From Parabacteroides chongii (GTDB lineage Bacteria; Bacteroidota; Bacteroidia; Bacteroidales; Tannerellaceae): a stretch of 64,000 nucleotides of DNA. Location of the stretch: positions 4,062,501 to 4,126,500 of the forward strand of contig NZ_CP120849.1 in NCBI RefSeq assembly GCF_029581355.1, written 5' to 3'. Below the pieces are notes generated by a model. That model had not been told where the DNA came from. It did not search any database and saw only the letters and a program-made list of their open reading frames with translations. A program made the position numbers and the translations under genes. Positions 56,272-64,000 of this stretch are shown here, piece by piece (the stretch's first letter is position 1; each line of letters opens with the position of its first letter).

Positions 56272-57972
56272 TTAGATATCCCGGACACAGCGAACATAGT
56301 AACCGCTGCTCGTGCTGATGCCATCGAAATCGCCATAATAGAAGTGCAGTACGCAACGGTTGCCACTATTACCATTGTAGACCGAACTACTCCAGTACCA
56401 ACTGCTGTCGAACGTAGCACAGCCATTATTCTGTAATGTTGTCTTATTATCATATATAGCCTTTAATTCAATCATAGTTGGCACACGCCAACCGGAACCT
56501 TTATCGCTACAATAACTTATAGCAGTAGCATAATTAGAATACGATCCCTTCTCTGTCTTCTCTACTTCTATAGAATACGTTTTACTCACAGTACAACTAG
56601 AAGATACACCATTCCTATCCGAACCTGTTGTACCAGTAGACGCACCTCCGTCGTAATTAAATGGAGGATACGCAGTAAGATTTGACTGAGCATTCTTATA
56701 AGCATCCGCTAAGTCCTGATTAACCGTAACAGAGAATGTTACTGTCGGCGGTACCGTCGGTTCAAACCCGTCGAGTTCATCGCCTGCATCCGACCAGTCG
56801 GCCACGGTGAGGTCGAAGTCGATATGATAATCGTCTGCTTTCGATATGGTAATCGTGTAACGATGATTCGGGTTCACTTCGATATGGGAGCCAGTGCCGT
56901 TTACTTCCTGTTTGAAAGGGATTTGGTAAGAGACTGTTTTTTCGGGGTCTGTTTCGTTCATCCTGTATGTTCCTTCGAGTATGATATATCCGTTGTCCGC
57001 CTGTGGGCTGGGATAGGAGTAGAAAGCGGAAGCGGTAACACCTGCATTGGCATTCGTCTGGCCGGTGAAAGTACGTGCCGGTAGTGTGATAAGGTCTACC
57101 GGGTCTGCCGGAGTTGTACCGAACGGCTTAGCCGGGAAGAAAGTCGTTCCGCGACGTGCGTTTCCCATCGAAATACCGGTGATGGTGAATCGGCTGTCAG
57201 TAGCGTTGTTTATGACATCGAAACGGGCGACGGTGCGCGTCAGTTTGAAACCAGCCTGCAAGCGTGAAAAAGACTCGAAGTCTGTCAGGTCGAGCGGGAT
57301 GGTGTAGGCTCCCGACATAGGGAGGGGGGATTCCAAGACATCGGCAGGTGTGGCAGCGTCGAGCAAGAGGCTGTGGAATGTCAGAAACTGTGTTTCGGTA
57401 GGAACACCTGGGGTCTGAACGGTTGTACCCGCCTGTCCCGGAGTGGTGAGGGATAGCGGTTTGAAGTCGCCGTCCTGCATCACTTTTCCTGTTCCGACCT
57501 CTGTATCTTTACCGATTAATCCGGAGGGGTCTACCAATTCCGGTTGGTTTGCTACTGCATATAGTTTTACGAAGAGTCCTTTTTGCAGTTTGAGGCTGAC
57601 GGAAGCTTCTTTGCCGTCGCCTGGCTGTTCGAGGTCGATAGGTGTCGCTGTTGCGGGCAGGTCTGCCGGGTCTTCGCGATAGGCGAAACGTTCCTGCAGG
57701 GTGTAGGTGCCGTCTTCCGTGTCTGATCCGAATGCGTAGACATCGAGTGAGGCGATCTTGTTTTCCTCTACTGTGGCGATTTCGCCTGCTTTCGTCCCTT
57801 TGGCCAACGATAACTGGTTTCTGAGAGTGACAACGACCTCCCTTCGGGTCGGGTCGTCCCCGTCAGACGGGGATGAAGGGTTATCCAACCCTTCGTGCGT
57901 TTCGCTTGTACAAGCGACTCCTGTCAACAGGATCGCTGTCGAGAGGAGGAATTGTTTTAATACTAGTTTCAT
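56272..57972 (-). CDS. Fimbrillin-like lipoprotein with C-terminal FISUMP/DUF1566-like domain
   Basis: A 566-residue lipoprotein (lipobox TGVAC near residue 21). The fimbrillin part matches the neighbour (SLDVYAFGSDTEDGTYTLQE, FVKLYAVANQPELVDP). The C-terminus (about 440-566) is a small domain with GSGWRVPTMIELKAIYDNK, WYWSSSVYN and YYVRCVRDI. The DNA for this last domain (56272 to about 56740) is visibly more AT-rich than the rest of the gene, which suggests domain exchange. It is the fifth gene of the operon and probably a minor or tip subunit. Confidence 0.8.
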   Translation of the reverse strand: MKLVLKQFLLSTAILLTGVACTSETHEGLDNPSSPSDGDDPTRREVVVTLRNQLSLAKGTKAGEIATVEENKIASLDVYAFGSDTEDGTYTLQERFAYREDPADLPATATPIDLEQPGDGKEASVSLKLQKGLFVKLYAVANQPELVDPSGLIGKDTEVGTGKVMQDGDFKPLSLTTPGQAGTTVQTPGVPTETQFLTFHSLLLDAATPADVLESPLPMSGAYTIPLDLTDFESFSRLQAGFKLTRTVARFDVINNATDSRFTITGISMGNARRGTTFFPAKPFGTTPADPVDLITLPARTFTGQTNANAGVTASAFYSYPSPQADNGYIILEGTYRMNETDPEKTVSYQIPFKQEVNGTGSHIEVNPNHRYTITISKADDYHIDFDLTVADWSDAGDELDGFEPTVPPTVTFSVTVNQDLADAYKNAQSNLTAYPPFNYDGGASTGTTGSDRNGVSSSCTVSKTYSIEVEKTEKGSYSNYATAISYCSDKGSGWRVPTMIELKAIYDNKTTLQNNGCATFDSSWYWSSSVYNGNSGNRCVLHFYYGDFDGISTSSGYYVRCVRDI

Positions 57973-58018
57973 TTTATATTAATTGACATGGTTAATAATC
58001 GCTATTGTGCATGGTGCT

Positions 58019-58133
58019 TATCGAAGGCTTCGATGTTCCCGTATCGATGGTATCGATAAACGTTTATCTACCGGGTCGATATGGACGTATCGAAGCCTCC
58101 GATGAAAATCATTCGATCACCGGACGATCGTCT
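58019..58133. repeat. Tandem 23-bp palindromic units (array 4)
   Basis: Exact 23-bp steps at 58019, 58042, 58065, 58088 and 58111. Each of the first four contains a 15-bp dyad of the form ATCGAnG-G-nnTCGAT. The first (ATCGAAGGCTTCGAT) is perfect around its central base and the second has perfect ATCGAT arms. Spacers are 8 bp. The array fills the 136-bp spacer between two fimbrial genes, and its fifth unit runs into the last codons of the upstream gene. Confidence 0.85.
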
Positions 58134-58888
58134 TCGCCGGAATCACCACCGGATCCTACTGTCAGGAGCTTTTTGTATTCAATGGTACGGGGCTCCTTCA
58201 ATAGCTGTTTGTTGGTACTGAACTGTGTCACGATGCGTAGGGTGTAGTTGCCGTCGGCCAGAGCCGGAACGCGGGCTATCAGCTTGCTGGGGTCATTTTG
58301 GGTGAGGCGGCGCGCTACTTTGGTCGTAGTGCCGTCTTCGGCAACAAAAAAGACACCGGCCACGGCATCGTCGCCGGCAATTTTAATGCTGTTGCCTGCG
58401 ATCATGATATCGTCGTTCGGGGTGATCGCACCGTTGGTCGCACCGGTCAACGTATCGGTGACAAGACCGATACCGGCTGTCTCGCCTTTGGCTCCCAGGT
58501 TGATCGTTTTCACTTTTGCCAGGGCTTCGCGTACGGATTTTGTCAGAATGATGTCGAATGTCAGTTTGTGAATAGCCGGGTCGAACGGGGCTTCCGGACT
58601 GTCGAACGCACCTGTGATGCGCGGGATAAACTGGCAGAGGTCTGTCATCACACTATTGCCGTTCAATAACGCTTCGAGGATGATCTCGTTGCTTTGTGAG
58701 GTGACCGAAAGGAGCGTCGCATACTTGAGCTCGGAGCCGGTATGCTTGATTTCCTTGGCAATGTCGTCATTGCGCAACGTTTTCGGGCCGGATTTCACTT
58801 CGGCAACACAGTCTTCCGTGTTGTCCTTTGTCAATGGGTTGTCACGCAGTGTGAATTCCCAGTAATGGTCTTTTTCGTAATTGTCCAT
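58109..58888 (-). CDS. HU-like domain plus DUF4469-like protein in the fimbrial operon
   Basis: A 259-residue protein without a signal peptide. The N-terminal 120 or so residues resemble the IHF/HU-like domain of Bacteroides proteins of the Bvu_2165 type (LRNDDIAKEIKHTGSELKYATLL). The C-terminal part resembles the DUF4469 Ig-like domain (ISLTRP-type end replaced by GNYTLRIVTQFS and TIEYKKLLTV). A DNA-binding or secreted structural role cannot be decided. It is the fourth gene of the operon. Its last codons lie inside the fifth unit of array 4. Confidence 0.6.
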   Translation of the reverse strand: MDNYEKDHYWEFTLRDNPLTKDNTEDCVAEVKSGPKTLRNDDIAKEIKHTGSELKYATLLSVTSQSNEIILEALLNGNSVMTDLCQFIPRITGAFDSPEAPFDPAIHKLTFDIILTKSVREALAKVKTINLGAKGETAGIGLVTDTLTGATNGAITPNDDIMIAGNSIKIAGDDAVAGVFFVAEDGTTTKVARRLTQNDPSKLIARVPALADGNYTLRIVTQFSTNKQLLKEPRTIEYKKLLTVGSGGDSGEDDRPVIE

Positions 58889-58906
58889 AATGTTTTATTT
58901 ATTTGT

Positions 58907-59860
58907 TTATCCGATAACGCCCCCTTCGCTCCAGTCGGAAGCGGATGCGAAAGTGACGGTTATTTTGTCTTTATAAATGCTGATCAGTATGTCGAATTCC
59001 TGCTTGATGTTCCGGTTCATATCCATCGGTAGCGAACTGAAAAACTTATGCAGGTCGAGTTCTTTGACGATCTGCTTTCCGTTGCGCCAAAGGCTCCATA
59101 ACTGGTGGGTGCTGCCGGTGTAGCGGAAGGTGGTGAACTGTCCTTCCACTTCCTGGTCGTAGGTCATTGCCGCCTTTGTCTCGTGATTGACCAGCGTGTT
59201 GTTGCTGATGCCGGGAATGGCGTAGACCCCGTCGCCCGAAGGGAGATCCGTTTCCCAGCCTTTGATGAAATCGTAGCGCGCGGGGATATCTTTCAGTTGC
59301 ATCCGGTAGGTTCCTCCGGCTTCGGGCCGTTCTTCATCTTCCATCCAGCGGACGGTGACAGAGAGAAGGGCATGAGCATGGGAGAGATAGACACGTTGCC
59401 GGCAGGGGAGCCCGCCTTCTACGGTAAAGGTGGCAGTGCCATAGTACAGACGACCTACGTTTCCACGGAATCCGGGAGGTACGCCAGCCTGTTCGGCACT
59501 GAGCCGAAGAGAGCCTAGCTGCGAATTGCCTGTTGTCTCGATGTCGCTGTTTTCCATATTTCCCCAGGCCGTTACCGTGTAGTCGCCGGCGGGTAGTTTG
59601 GCTTCCCATGCGGTCAGGCTGTCGCCGCGCAGCATATTGGTGTCGAGCAAACGGCCTTCGGCATCGAAAAGATATTGCCGGAGGTTGTTGGCATAATGCG
59701 GAAGCTGATTGTCGGAGCTATTGCCGGCATACCAATATTCGATATGGGTGCGGTCGGGACAAATGCATAATTCGTCGTCGAAGGCACAGGAGTCGAGTAC
59801 CATCAGCATGAGATGGCATACTATACAGAGCGAATATGTTTTTGGGTTCGTCTTATTCAT
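58907..59860 (-). CDS. FimB/Mfa2-family fimbrial anchor lipoprotein
   Basis: About 317 residues. The frame is open from 59887, but ATG 59858-59860 (MNKTNPKTYS) overlaps the upstream stop by 8 bp and gives a better lipoprotein signal (LMLMVLDSC). The Mfa2/FimB pattern is visible (CICPDRTHIEYWY, LPAGDYTVTAWGN, LRLSAEQAG). By family it anchors the fimbria in the outer membrane and limits its length. It is the third gene of the operon, after the DUF3868 gene. Confidence 0.85.
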   Translation of the reverse strand: MNKTNPKTYSLCIVCHLMLMVLDSCAFDDELCICPDRTHIEYWYAGNSSDNQLPHYANNLRQYLFDAEGRLLDTNMLRGDSLTAWEAKLPAGDYTVTAWGNMENSDIETTGNSQLGSLRLSAEQAGVPPGFRGNVGRLYYGTATFTVEGGLPCRQRVYLSHAHALLSVTVRWMEDEERPEAGGTYRMQLKDIPARYDFIKGWETDLPSGDGVYAIPGISNNTLVNHETKAAMTYDQEVEGQFTTFRYTGSTHQLWSLWRNGKQIVKELDLHKFFSSLPMDMNRNIKQEFDILISIYKDKITVTFASASDWSEGGVIG

Positions 59861-61376
59861 GTCCGGTATCCGATTCTCCGTTTTCAATCTTTTGTAAATT
59901 CGCCCTTGCTTTTAGCGGTTCTACGCCTATCGCTTTGCGGAACCAGACGGCTGCTCCTTCCGGATCGCCTTCCAGCAGGGTCAGTACGCCCATATTGTTC
60001 CAGGCACGGGGATCGTCTTCCACTTTGCTCAGATAGTTCCATGCCGCTTTCAGGTCACCATCCAGCATTACGGCGGAGGCTGCGTTGACATTGGCTACCA
60101 CATCCTGCGGGAAATGGAAGGCTGCTATTTCGTACACTTCCCTGTACTGCACGGTGCCGGGACGATAGTAGCGTGCCACTTCGTACATTTCTTCGAGACT
60201 GAGCAGTTCGGGATGCGAATAGATCAGCGTGGCGGCATCTTTTGTCTCCACCCGTGCCACATGATAATCTACAGCTACTTCGAGGCGGCGCAGGAGGGGG
60301 AAGAGGTCGTGGCAGAGCTTCTTATATACGTTGCCCGGCAATTCCATCAGTTGTTTTTCCCGCCCTTCGAATATGCCGTTCTGCCGGATCGTTTGCAGTA
60401 CTTCCTGCTTATAAGGCGGATCGACTTGTTCGAGCAGTACGACCAGACCGTCCCAGTCTTCGGCTACCGACGAGACGTTGAAGAGCTTCCGAGGAAGCCG
60501 GTAGGTGCTTCTTATATAATGGGTGAAATATTGCGAACGGTTGGACGAAAGCTCTTCGTTGTGTTTATAGGGGCCGTCGGGCGAGGCGTATCCGCATATA
60601 TCGATCTGTTCGATCTTTGTATAGCCGCTTTCCAGTACGGGAGTCAGCAGGCTGTCCATCTTGCCCAGTTCCTTGCGGTTGTTTTTGAAGTCGGGGAGGA
60701 TCTCGAATTTGCCTAACGGATAATCTATATATAAGGTTGCTTTTCCGGAACGTTGCTTGCCGTCTTTTTCCGGCAGTGGGGTAAGGAAAGAGACCATAGG
60801 TATGCAACTTGCCAGCATTTCACCGGAAAGGGCAACCGTCGTGTGACCCGGTTTTCGTGTTTGGTGCGGAGCCGCGGAAGGTGCAGGAATGTCCGGGGAG
60901 GGGATGTTGCTCAGGGCGAGATTGTCTGTCAGTGTATCCGTCCCCAGCAACCGGAGGTCGCAGCAGTCTTTGATTTCTTGTTGAAGCAAGAGGGAGGCAT
61001 GAGCCATCCATGAGGTGTAAGGAATAGATACTGTATAATCTATCAGTTTCGACTTGTTCCCCCGGAGAATGCGGTAAGGAGCAGGAGCGGCTTTTCCCGA
61101 TAAAGCCTGTTCGCGTTGGTCGTAGCGGTAGCGTTTTGCTCCGCTGACAACGACCGGAGGCAACGGCAACTGATGGGTCTTATCTGTCAATACCGGTGTG
61201 AAAGTCAGTGCCGTCAGACTGCCGGTCTTTATATTGTTCAAGTCCATCGAGAGGACAAGATGCAGGCTGTCGTTGTGAACGCTGATTTCCTGCGGAATAA
61301 TGCGGAACTCCTGTCCACCGGCTTTATCTGGTAGGAGAAGGAGTAACGTTAGTATATATACTAATAGATGTTTCAT
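59853..61376 (-). CDS. DUF3868-like fimbrial-locus protein with OmpA-like and TPR-like parts
   Basis: A 507-residue exported protein with a signal peptide (LLLLPDKAGGQ). The N-terminal region fits DUF3868 (about 20-160). An OmpA-like segment follows (YTKIEQIDICGYASPDGPYKHN, near 255-275). The C-terminus is helical and TPR-like (VANVNAASAVMLDGDLKAAWNYL). Such genes accompany DUF3575 and Mfa-type fimbrial genes and probably act at the outer membrane/peptidoglycan interface. The stop overlaps the start of the anchor gene. Confidence 0.78.
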   Translation of the reverse strand: MKHLLVYILTLLLLLPDKAGGQEFRIIPQEISVHNDSLHLVLSMDLNNIKTGSLTALTFTPVLTDKTHQLPLPPVVVSGAKRYRYDQREQALSGKAAPAPYRILRGNKSKLIDYTVSIPYTSWMAHASLLLQQEIKDCCDLRLLGTDTLTDNLALSNIPSPDIPAPSAAPHQTRKPGHTTVALSGEMLASCIPMVSFLTPLPEKDGKQRSGKATLYIDYPLGKFEILPDFKNNRKELGKMDSLLTPVLESGYTKIEQIDICGYASPDGPYKHNEELSSNRSQYFTHYIRSTYRLPRKLFNVSSVAEDWDGLVVLLEQVDPPYKQEVLQTIRQNGIFEGREKQLMELPGNVYKKLCHDLFPLLRRLEVAVDYHVARVETKDAATLIYSHPELLSLEEMYEVARYYRPGTVQYREVYEIAAFHFPQDVVANVNAASAVMLDGDLKAAWNYLSKVEDDPRAWNNMGVLTLLEGDPEGAAVWFRKAIGVEPLKARANLQKIENGESDTGHE

Positions 61377-61391
61377 AAGCTCGTTGTTGTA

Positions 61392-61952
61392 TTAGCGTAG
61401 GAAGTAAATAATGGAAAGTCCTGCCCGTGTGGGGCCGATGTAACTGCGCGTATAGAAGCCGATCGGTTCGGCGCATTCAACGCATTTGTAGCGGGTATAT
61501 TCCATCCGGGCATAGCCGGCTCCGATGGTAGCCTCCAATCCCCAATGACGTCCGATAGCCCAGTGATAGCCGTAGGATAGTCCGCCTCCGTAGAGGGTGC
61601 CGCATAGTTCGTGTTGTTCCAGGTTGGGGATAAAAGGGATTTGTCCGATATTGAAATGACCGTAATGACCGTGCAGGCCGATAAAGTGTCCTTCGAATTT
61701 GCGACAGAACCAGTAGCGCATTTCCGGTTGAGCCAGGTAGAAATTAAGATGCATTTTATTATTGAACTTCCAGGGATTGTAGGCTCCCCATATATCGACA
61801 GAGAACTTCTTTCCGATGCCGATCTCTACACCGGCATTAGGGCTTGCCGTTGCCAGAAACAATACATTCGTTTTCAGTGCAACCTGCTGTCCGGATATGC
61901 TGACAGTGAACGGGAGTAATAATAGTAGCAGTAAGGAGAACTGTTTATACAT
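61392..61952 (-). CDS. DUF3575-like outer membrane protein, first gene of the fimbrial operon
   Basis: A 186-residue protein with a signal peptide (FTVSISGQ). The beta-strand-rich body has VALKTNVLFLATASPNAGVE, WGLEATIGAGYARMEY and a C-terminal IIYFLR, consistent with a small beta-barrel of the DUF3575 family. It starts 24 bp inside the left inverted repeat boundary, so it is the first gene transcribed when the switch is ON. Confidence 0.82.
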   Translation of the reverse strand: MYKQFSLLLLLLLPFTVSISGQQVALKTNVLFLATASPNAGVEIGIGKKFSVDIWGAYNPWKFNNKMHLNFYLAQPEMRYWFCRKFEGHFIGLHGHYGHFNIGQIPFIPNLEQHELCGTLYGGGLSYGYHWAIGRHWGLEATIGAGYARMEYTRYKCVECAEPIGFYTRSYIGPTRAGLSIIYFLR

Positions 61953-61975
61953 GTTGTTTTCTTGCTTTATGTCCG

Positions 61976-62002
61976 TTCTGTCTCTTGGTAAGAGACGGAA
62001 CG
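61976..62002. repeat. Left 27-bp inverted repeat of the fimbrial switch (IRL)
   Basis: The 27 bp are an exact reverse complement of 62451-62477. The core is an internal palindrome GTCTCTT-GGT-AAGAGAC flanked by CGTTC/GAACG, as expected for a tyrosine recombinase site with two binding arms and a short crossover. Confidence 0.93.
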
Positions 62003-62450
62003 AAGAAAGCAGGAGGTGTGTGATGCTTTGACTATATGGGGAGATTTTTATAAAGGAAAAGTGGTTTATAAGCTACGGTGAAACAAAATGGTAAACAAAA
62101 AGTGTATAAATAAGTACTGGTTGCGATTGACGCTTTTTAGTAAGGCTTAAAAATCAACCGGAGTTGGCCTTCTTCCCGTAAGAAAAGTGAAGATTTGAAA
62201 GAGTAAAAACATAAAACAATTTGTAAACAGTTAAATTACAGTAGTTTAAATGATGGGTGACTAGTTGAAATCAGGATATTGGAGAATGTAAGGAAAGATT
62301 TTACTGAATGGTTCCTTCCCTTAAAATATGTATTCATATTGGCATCCGTATGAATATTAAGGCTCCTTTGTGCAAAAAATGGATAAAAAACTAGAGTATA
62401 TCAAAAAAGGTTATTACATTTGTGACGTTTTAACAGATACTATATCTATC
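62003..62450. other. Invertible segment (448 bp)
   Basis: AT-rich non-coding DNA between the 27-bp repeats. It contains one exact -7 box on the plus strand (62415-62422) and none on the minus strand, so as drawn it does not drive the fimbrial operon to the left. A 63-codon frame (62370-62561) crosses the right repeat and looks spurious. Confidence 0.85.
62415..62422 (+). promoter_or_regulatory. Invertible promoter -7 box, pointing away from the fimbrial operon
   Basis: TACATTTG matches TAnnTTTG exactly, with no good -33 TTTG. After inversion it would occupy 62031-62038 on the minus strand, with a start near 62024 and a leader of about 70 nt to the DUF3575 gene ATG. Confidence 0.65.
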
Positions 62451-62477
62451 CGTTCCGTCTCTTACCAAGAGACAGAA
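62451..62477. repeat. Right 27-bp inverted repeat of the fimbrial switch (IRR)
   Basis: Exact reverse complement of 61976-62002. It contains the stop codon (62462-62464) and last five codons of the recombinase gene, so inversion does not change that protein. Confidence 0.93.
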
Positions 62478-63739
62478 TACCCATCTGAATATCTAAAGGC
62501 ATTCATATTACTTTTGTGTTTATACTTCATTTTACCGTATATTACCACATCATTCGCGTGATCCATTCGCGGGTTATCGAGTAGACCGATATAGATAAGC
62601 GTCACTTTCGTGGAAGAATGCCCCAGCCCTTTAGAAATAAGTTCTATCGGAACTCCCTTTTGATTGGCAATGCTGGCCCAGGTGTGACGGGCTACATAGG
62701 TCGTGAGATTTTCCACGCCTACCAGTTCCCCCAGTTTTTTAAGCTGTTTGTTTTGTAGCCGGAGGGCACTTTCATAATTGATATAAGTGGCATCATCGCT
62801 GAGTATGGGGAATAGTCTCCGGCGACTGTTGGAGGCATAACGTTTTATGATTGCGATCATTTCCGGAAGCAGACGTATCTTTAATTCCTGTCCGGTTTTC
62901 TGCCGCTTATAGGTCAATGTATCCCCTTTTATGTTTTCCTTTTTGAGGTGGGCGAGGTCGATATACGACATGCCCCGTGCATAGTAGGAAAAGAGAAACA
63001 TATCGCGGGCGAATTTCAGGGCGGGCGACTGTAATTCCTTGTCGGTAAGTTTGGCCAGCCGTATGATCACCTTTTCTTCTACGGCACGTTTGGCGGTCTT
63101 CTCCACCCGGGTATTGACCTTTGTGAAAGGGGAGGAGGCGTTGGGGATAAGTCCGGTTTTGACCGCCTTGTTCCAGCAGGATTGTGTGATACGGAGATAG
63201 AAGGAGACGGTATTGGGGGCGAGTCCTTTTTCGATAAGCCAGGTTTCCAGCTGTTTCACTTTCGTTTCGTCGATATCGTCCAGCCGTATGTCTTTCCCTT
63301 CCGAAAAGAGAGTAAGCGTATTGAGCGTACTGCGGTAATGATGCGAAGTGGCTTTCTTTCCCTCCCGGGCGAATTGCTCGCTGAGTTGTTCCATAAAGGA
63401 ATACAGGGACCTCTTATCTTCGTTTTCCTTGCAGGCCGACAGCAGGTTGGCAACCGACAGGGTGTTGTTCCTCTCCAGAAAACGAATGAGATTGAAGAGG
63501 TACTGCTGCCGTTCTTTTATTTGGGTATCTAATGAATACAGGTGCAACACTTGTTCCGGCAGAGTGCCGGGAGGTATGCGGATACATCCTTCTTGTTCGT
63601 CCCATTCGTTGTCGGACAGTTTGATCCCCAAAGGTATGCGCGCCACTTTGCGGCAATAGATGATTTGCAGGTAAACGGGCATAGGGTGAGCCGGTTTCGC
63701 AGACTTCTTTCGTTTGATCTTTACTGAAATTTTATTCAT
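62462..63739 (-). CDS. Tyrosine site-specific recombinase (promoter invertase)
   Basis: A 425-residue Bacteroidetes integrase. An N-terminal arm and SAM-like domain (EQLSEQFAREGKKATSHHYRSTLNTL) is followed by the catalytic domain: first Arg in ARGMSYIDLAHL, Lys in YKRQKTGQEL, the second-Arg motif TTYVARHTWASIA, GLGHSSTKVT and the nucleophile Tyr in LIYIGLLDNP. The canonical HxxR His is Tyr (YVAR). The gene ends inside IRR and is divergent in position from no other gene. It is the obvious candidate to flip 62003-62450. Its own promoter is probably TACCTTTA on the minus strand near 63763-63770. Confidence 0.9.
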   Translation of the reverse strand: MNKISVKIKRKKSAKPAHPMPVYLQIIYCRKVARIPLGIKLSDNEWDEQEGCIRIPPGTLPEQVLHLYSLDTQIKERQQYLFNLIRFLERNNTLSVANLLSACKENEDKRSLYSFMEQLSEQFAREGKKATSHHYRSTLNTLTLFSEGKDIRLDDIDETKVKQLETWLIEKGLAPNTVSFYLRITQSCWNKAVKTGLIPNASSPFTKVNTRVEKTAKRAVEEKVIIRLAKLTDKELQSPALKFARDMFLFSYYARGMSYIDLAHLKKENIKGDTLTYKRQKTGQELKIRLLPEMIAIIKRYASNSRRRLFPILSDDATYINYESALRLQNKQLKKLGELVGVENLTTYVARHTWASIANQKGVPIELISKGLGHSSTKVTLIYIGLLDNPRMDHANDVVIYGKMKYKHKSNMNAFRYSDGYSVSW

Positions 63740-63786
63740 AACAAGTTCTTTTATAATAAATATAAAGGTAACGCCTTTATTATTTC

Positions 63787-63794
63787 TATCTTTG
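63787..63794 (+). promoter_or_regulatory. -7 box of the terminal ATPase gene
   Basis: TATCTTTG, exact match, 17 bp before the first ATG (63811) and 29 bp before the ATG at 63823. Confidence 0.5.
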
Positions 63795-63810
63795 TATCTG
63801 TACTTTTAAA

Positions 63811-64000
63811 ATGCGCGGATATATGGAAACAATGTATACCAGAAAATACCCGATAGGGATACAGGATTTCGAGAAAATCAGAAAAGAAGGTTATCTGTAT
63901 ATAGATAAGACCGAATTGATGTATCGATTGGTAAAAACCGGTAGCTACTATTTCCTGAGCCGCCCCCGCCGTTTTGGCAAAAGTCTCCTGATCTCCACAT
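63811..64000 (+). CDS. AAA-ATPase/PD-(D/E)XK-type protein, 3' end outside the window
   Basis: Only the first 63 codons are present and the frame is open to the edge. The segment [21 protein letters not shown] and [14 protein letters not shown] (Walker A-like, with Arg-rich lead-in) is typical of the AAA-ATPase-like plus DUF1703/nuclease-tail family common in Bacteroidetes, which is of unclear function. ATGs at 63811, 63823 and 63832 are all possible starts. The closeness of the promoter favours 63823. Confidence 0.78.
   Translation, partial: MRGYMETMYTRKYPIGIQDFEKIRKEGYLYIDKTELMYRLVKTGSYYFLSRPRRFGKSLLIST

Noticed and set aside
62370..62561. 63-codon open frame across the right inverted repeat
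   Set aside because: It spans the switch boundary, would be broken by inversion and has no homology that I recognise. The hydrophobic end is the antisense of the recombinase gene.

Overview
This 64-kb window is chromosomal DNA of a Bacteroidales bacterium, most likely Parabacteroides or a close relative (genus is inference). The evidence is the Bacteroidetes-type promoter boxes (TTTG, about 20 bp, TAnnTTTG), Mfa/Fim-type fimbrial genes, an ECF sigma/FecR unit with carboxypeptidase-D-like and STN domain proteins, BACON and FISUMP-like domains, an Mpi-like invertase and a CbiL-type B12 gene. No tRNA, rRNA, CRISPR array or complete insertion sequence was seen.

Layout. 0.1-6 kb: GT2 polyprenol-phosphate mannosyltransferase, PL8-type polysaccharide lyase with a CBM9-like tail, dihydroorotase, a large palindromic repeat, queE and queD. 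6.2-11 kb: a possible small RNA, then an ECF sigma/FecR/STN-protein operon and a paralogous secreted protein. 11-17 kb: Tat-exported aldo/keto reductase with ferredoxin domains, a DUF6599-like protein, an alkyltransferase-like DNA repair protein, a DUF4861 lipoprotein, a YjdI/YjdJ pair and a small winged-helix protein. 17-24.6 kb: Cus-type copper/silver efflux (cusA-cusC-cusB, all metal-motif rich) and a small Cys/His protein. 24.8-32.5 kb: Mpi-like serine recombinase, corA, mutS2, PDZ protein, grpE-dnaJ. 32.5-40.7 kb: catalase, a second palindromic repeat, a tripartite RND multidrug pump and an FKBP isomerase. 40.7-47.1 kb: malic enzyme, metzincin lipoprotein, formate-THF ligase, an unknown protein. 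47.2-51.6 kb: cobI/cbiL divergent from a cobalamin-riboswitch-controlled BtuFCD-type ABC transporter. 51.7-53.5 kb: Rpn-type nuclease and a lipoprotein. 53.5-63.7 kb: a seven-gene fimbrial operon ending in an HU gene, read from the right, with a DNA-inversion switch and its tyrosine recombinase at its head. The window ends in a truncated AAA-ATPase gene.

The two strongest signals are not ordinary genes. First, 27-bp perfect inverted repeats (61976-62002 and 62451-62477) bracket 448 bp that carries a promoter-like box pointing away from the fimbrial operon. This is a phase-variation switch, apparently in the OFF orientation, with the recombinase gene ending inside one repeat. Second, four separate intergenic arrays (about 13.6, 40.1, 49.4 and 58.0 kb) each consist of four to six tandem units with a 21-23-bp period. 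Each unit is a 13-16-bp palindrome plus a spacer of about 8 bp. The unit sequence differs completely between arrays while the architecture is the same. I do not recognise this as a named element class.

All functional calls rest on reading motifs by eye. No database search was run.
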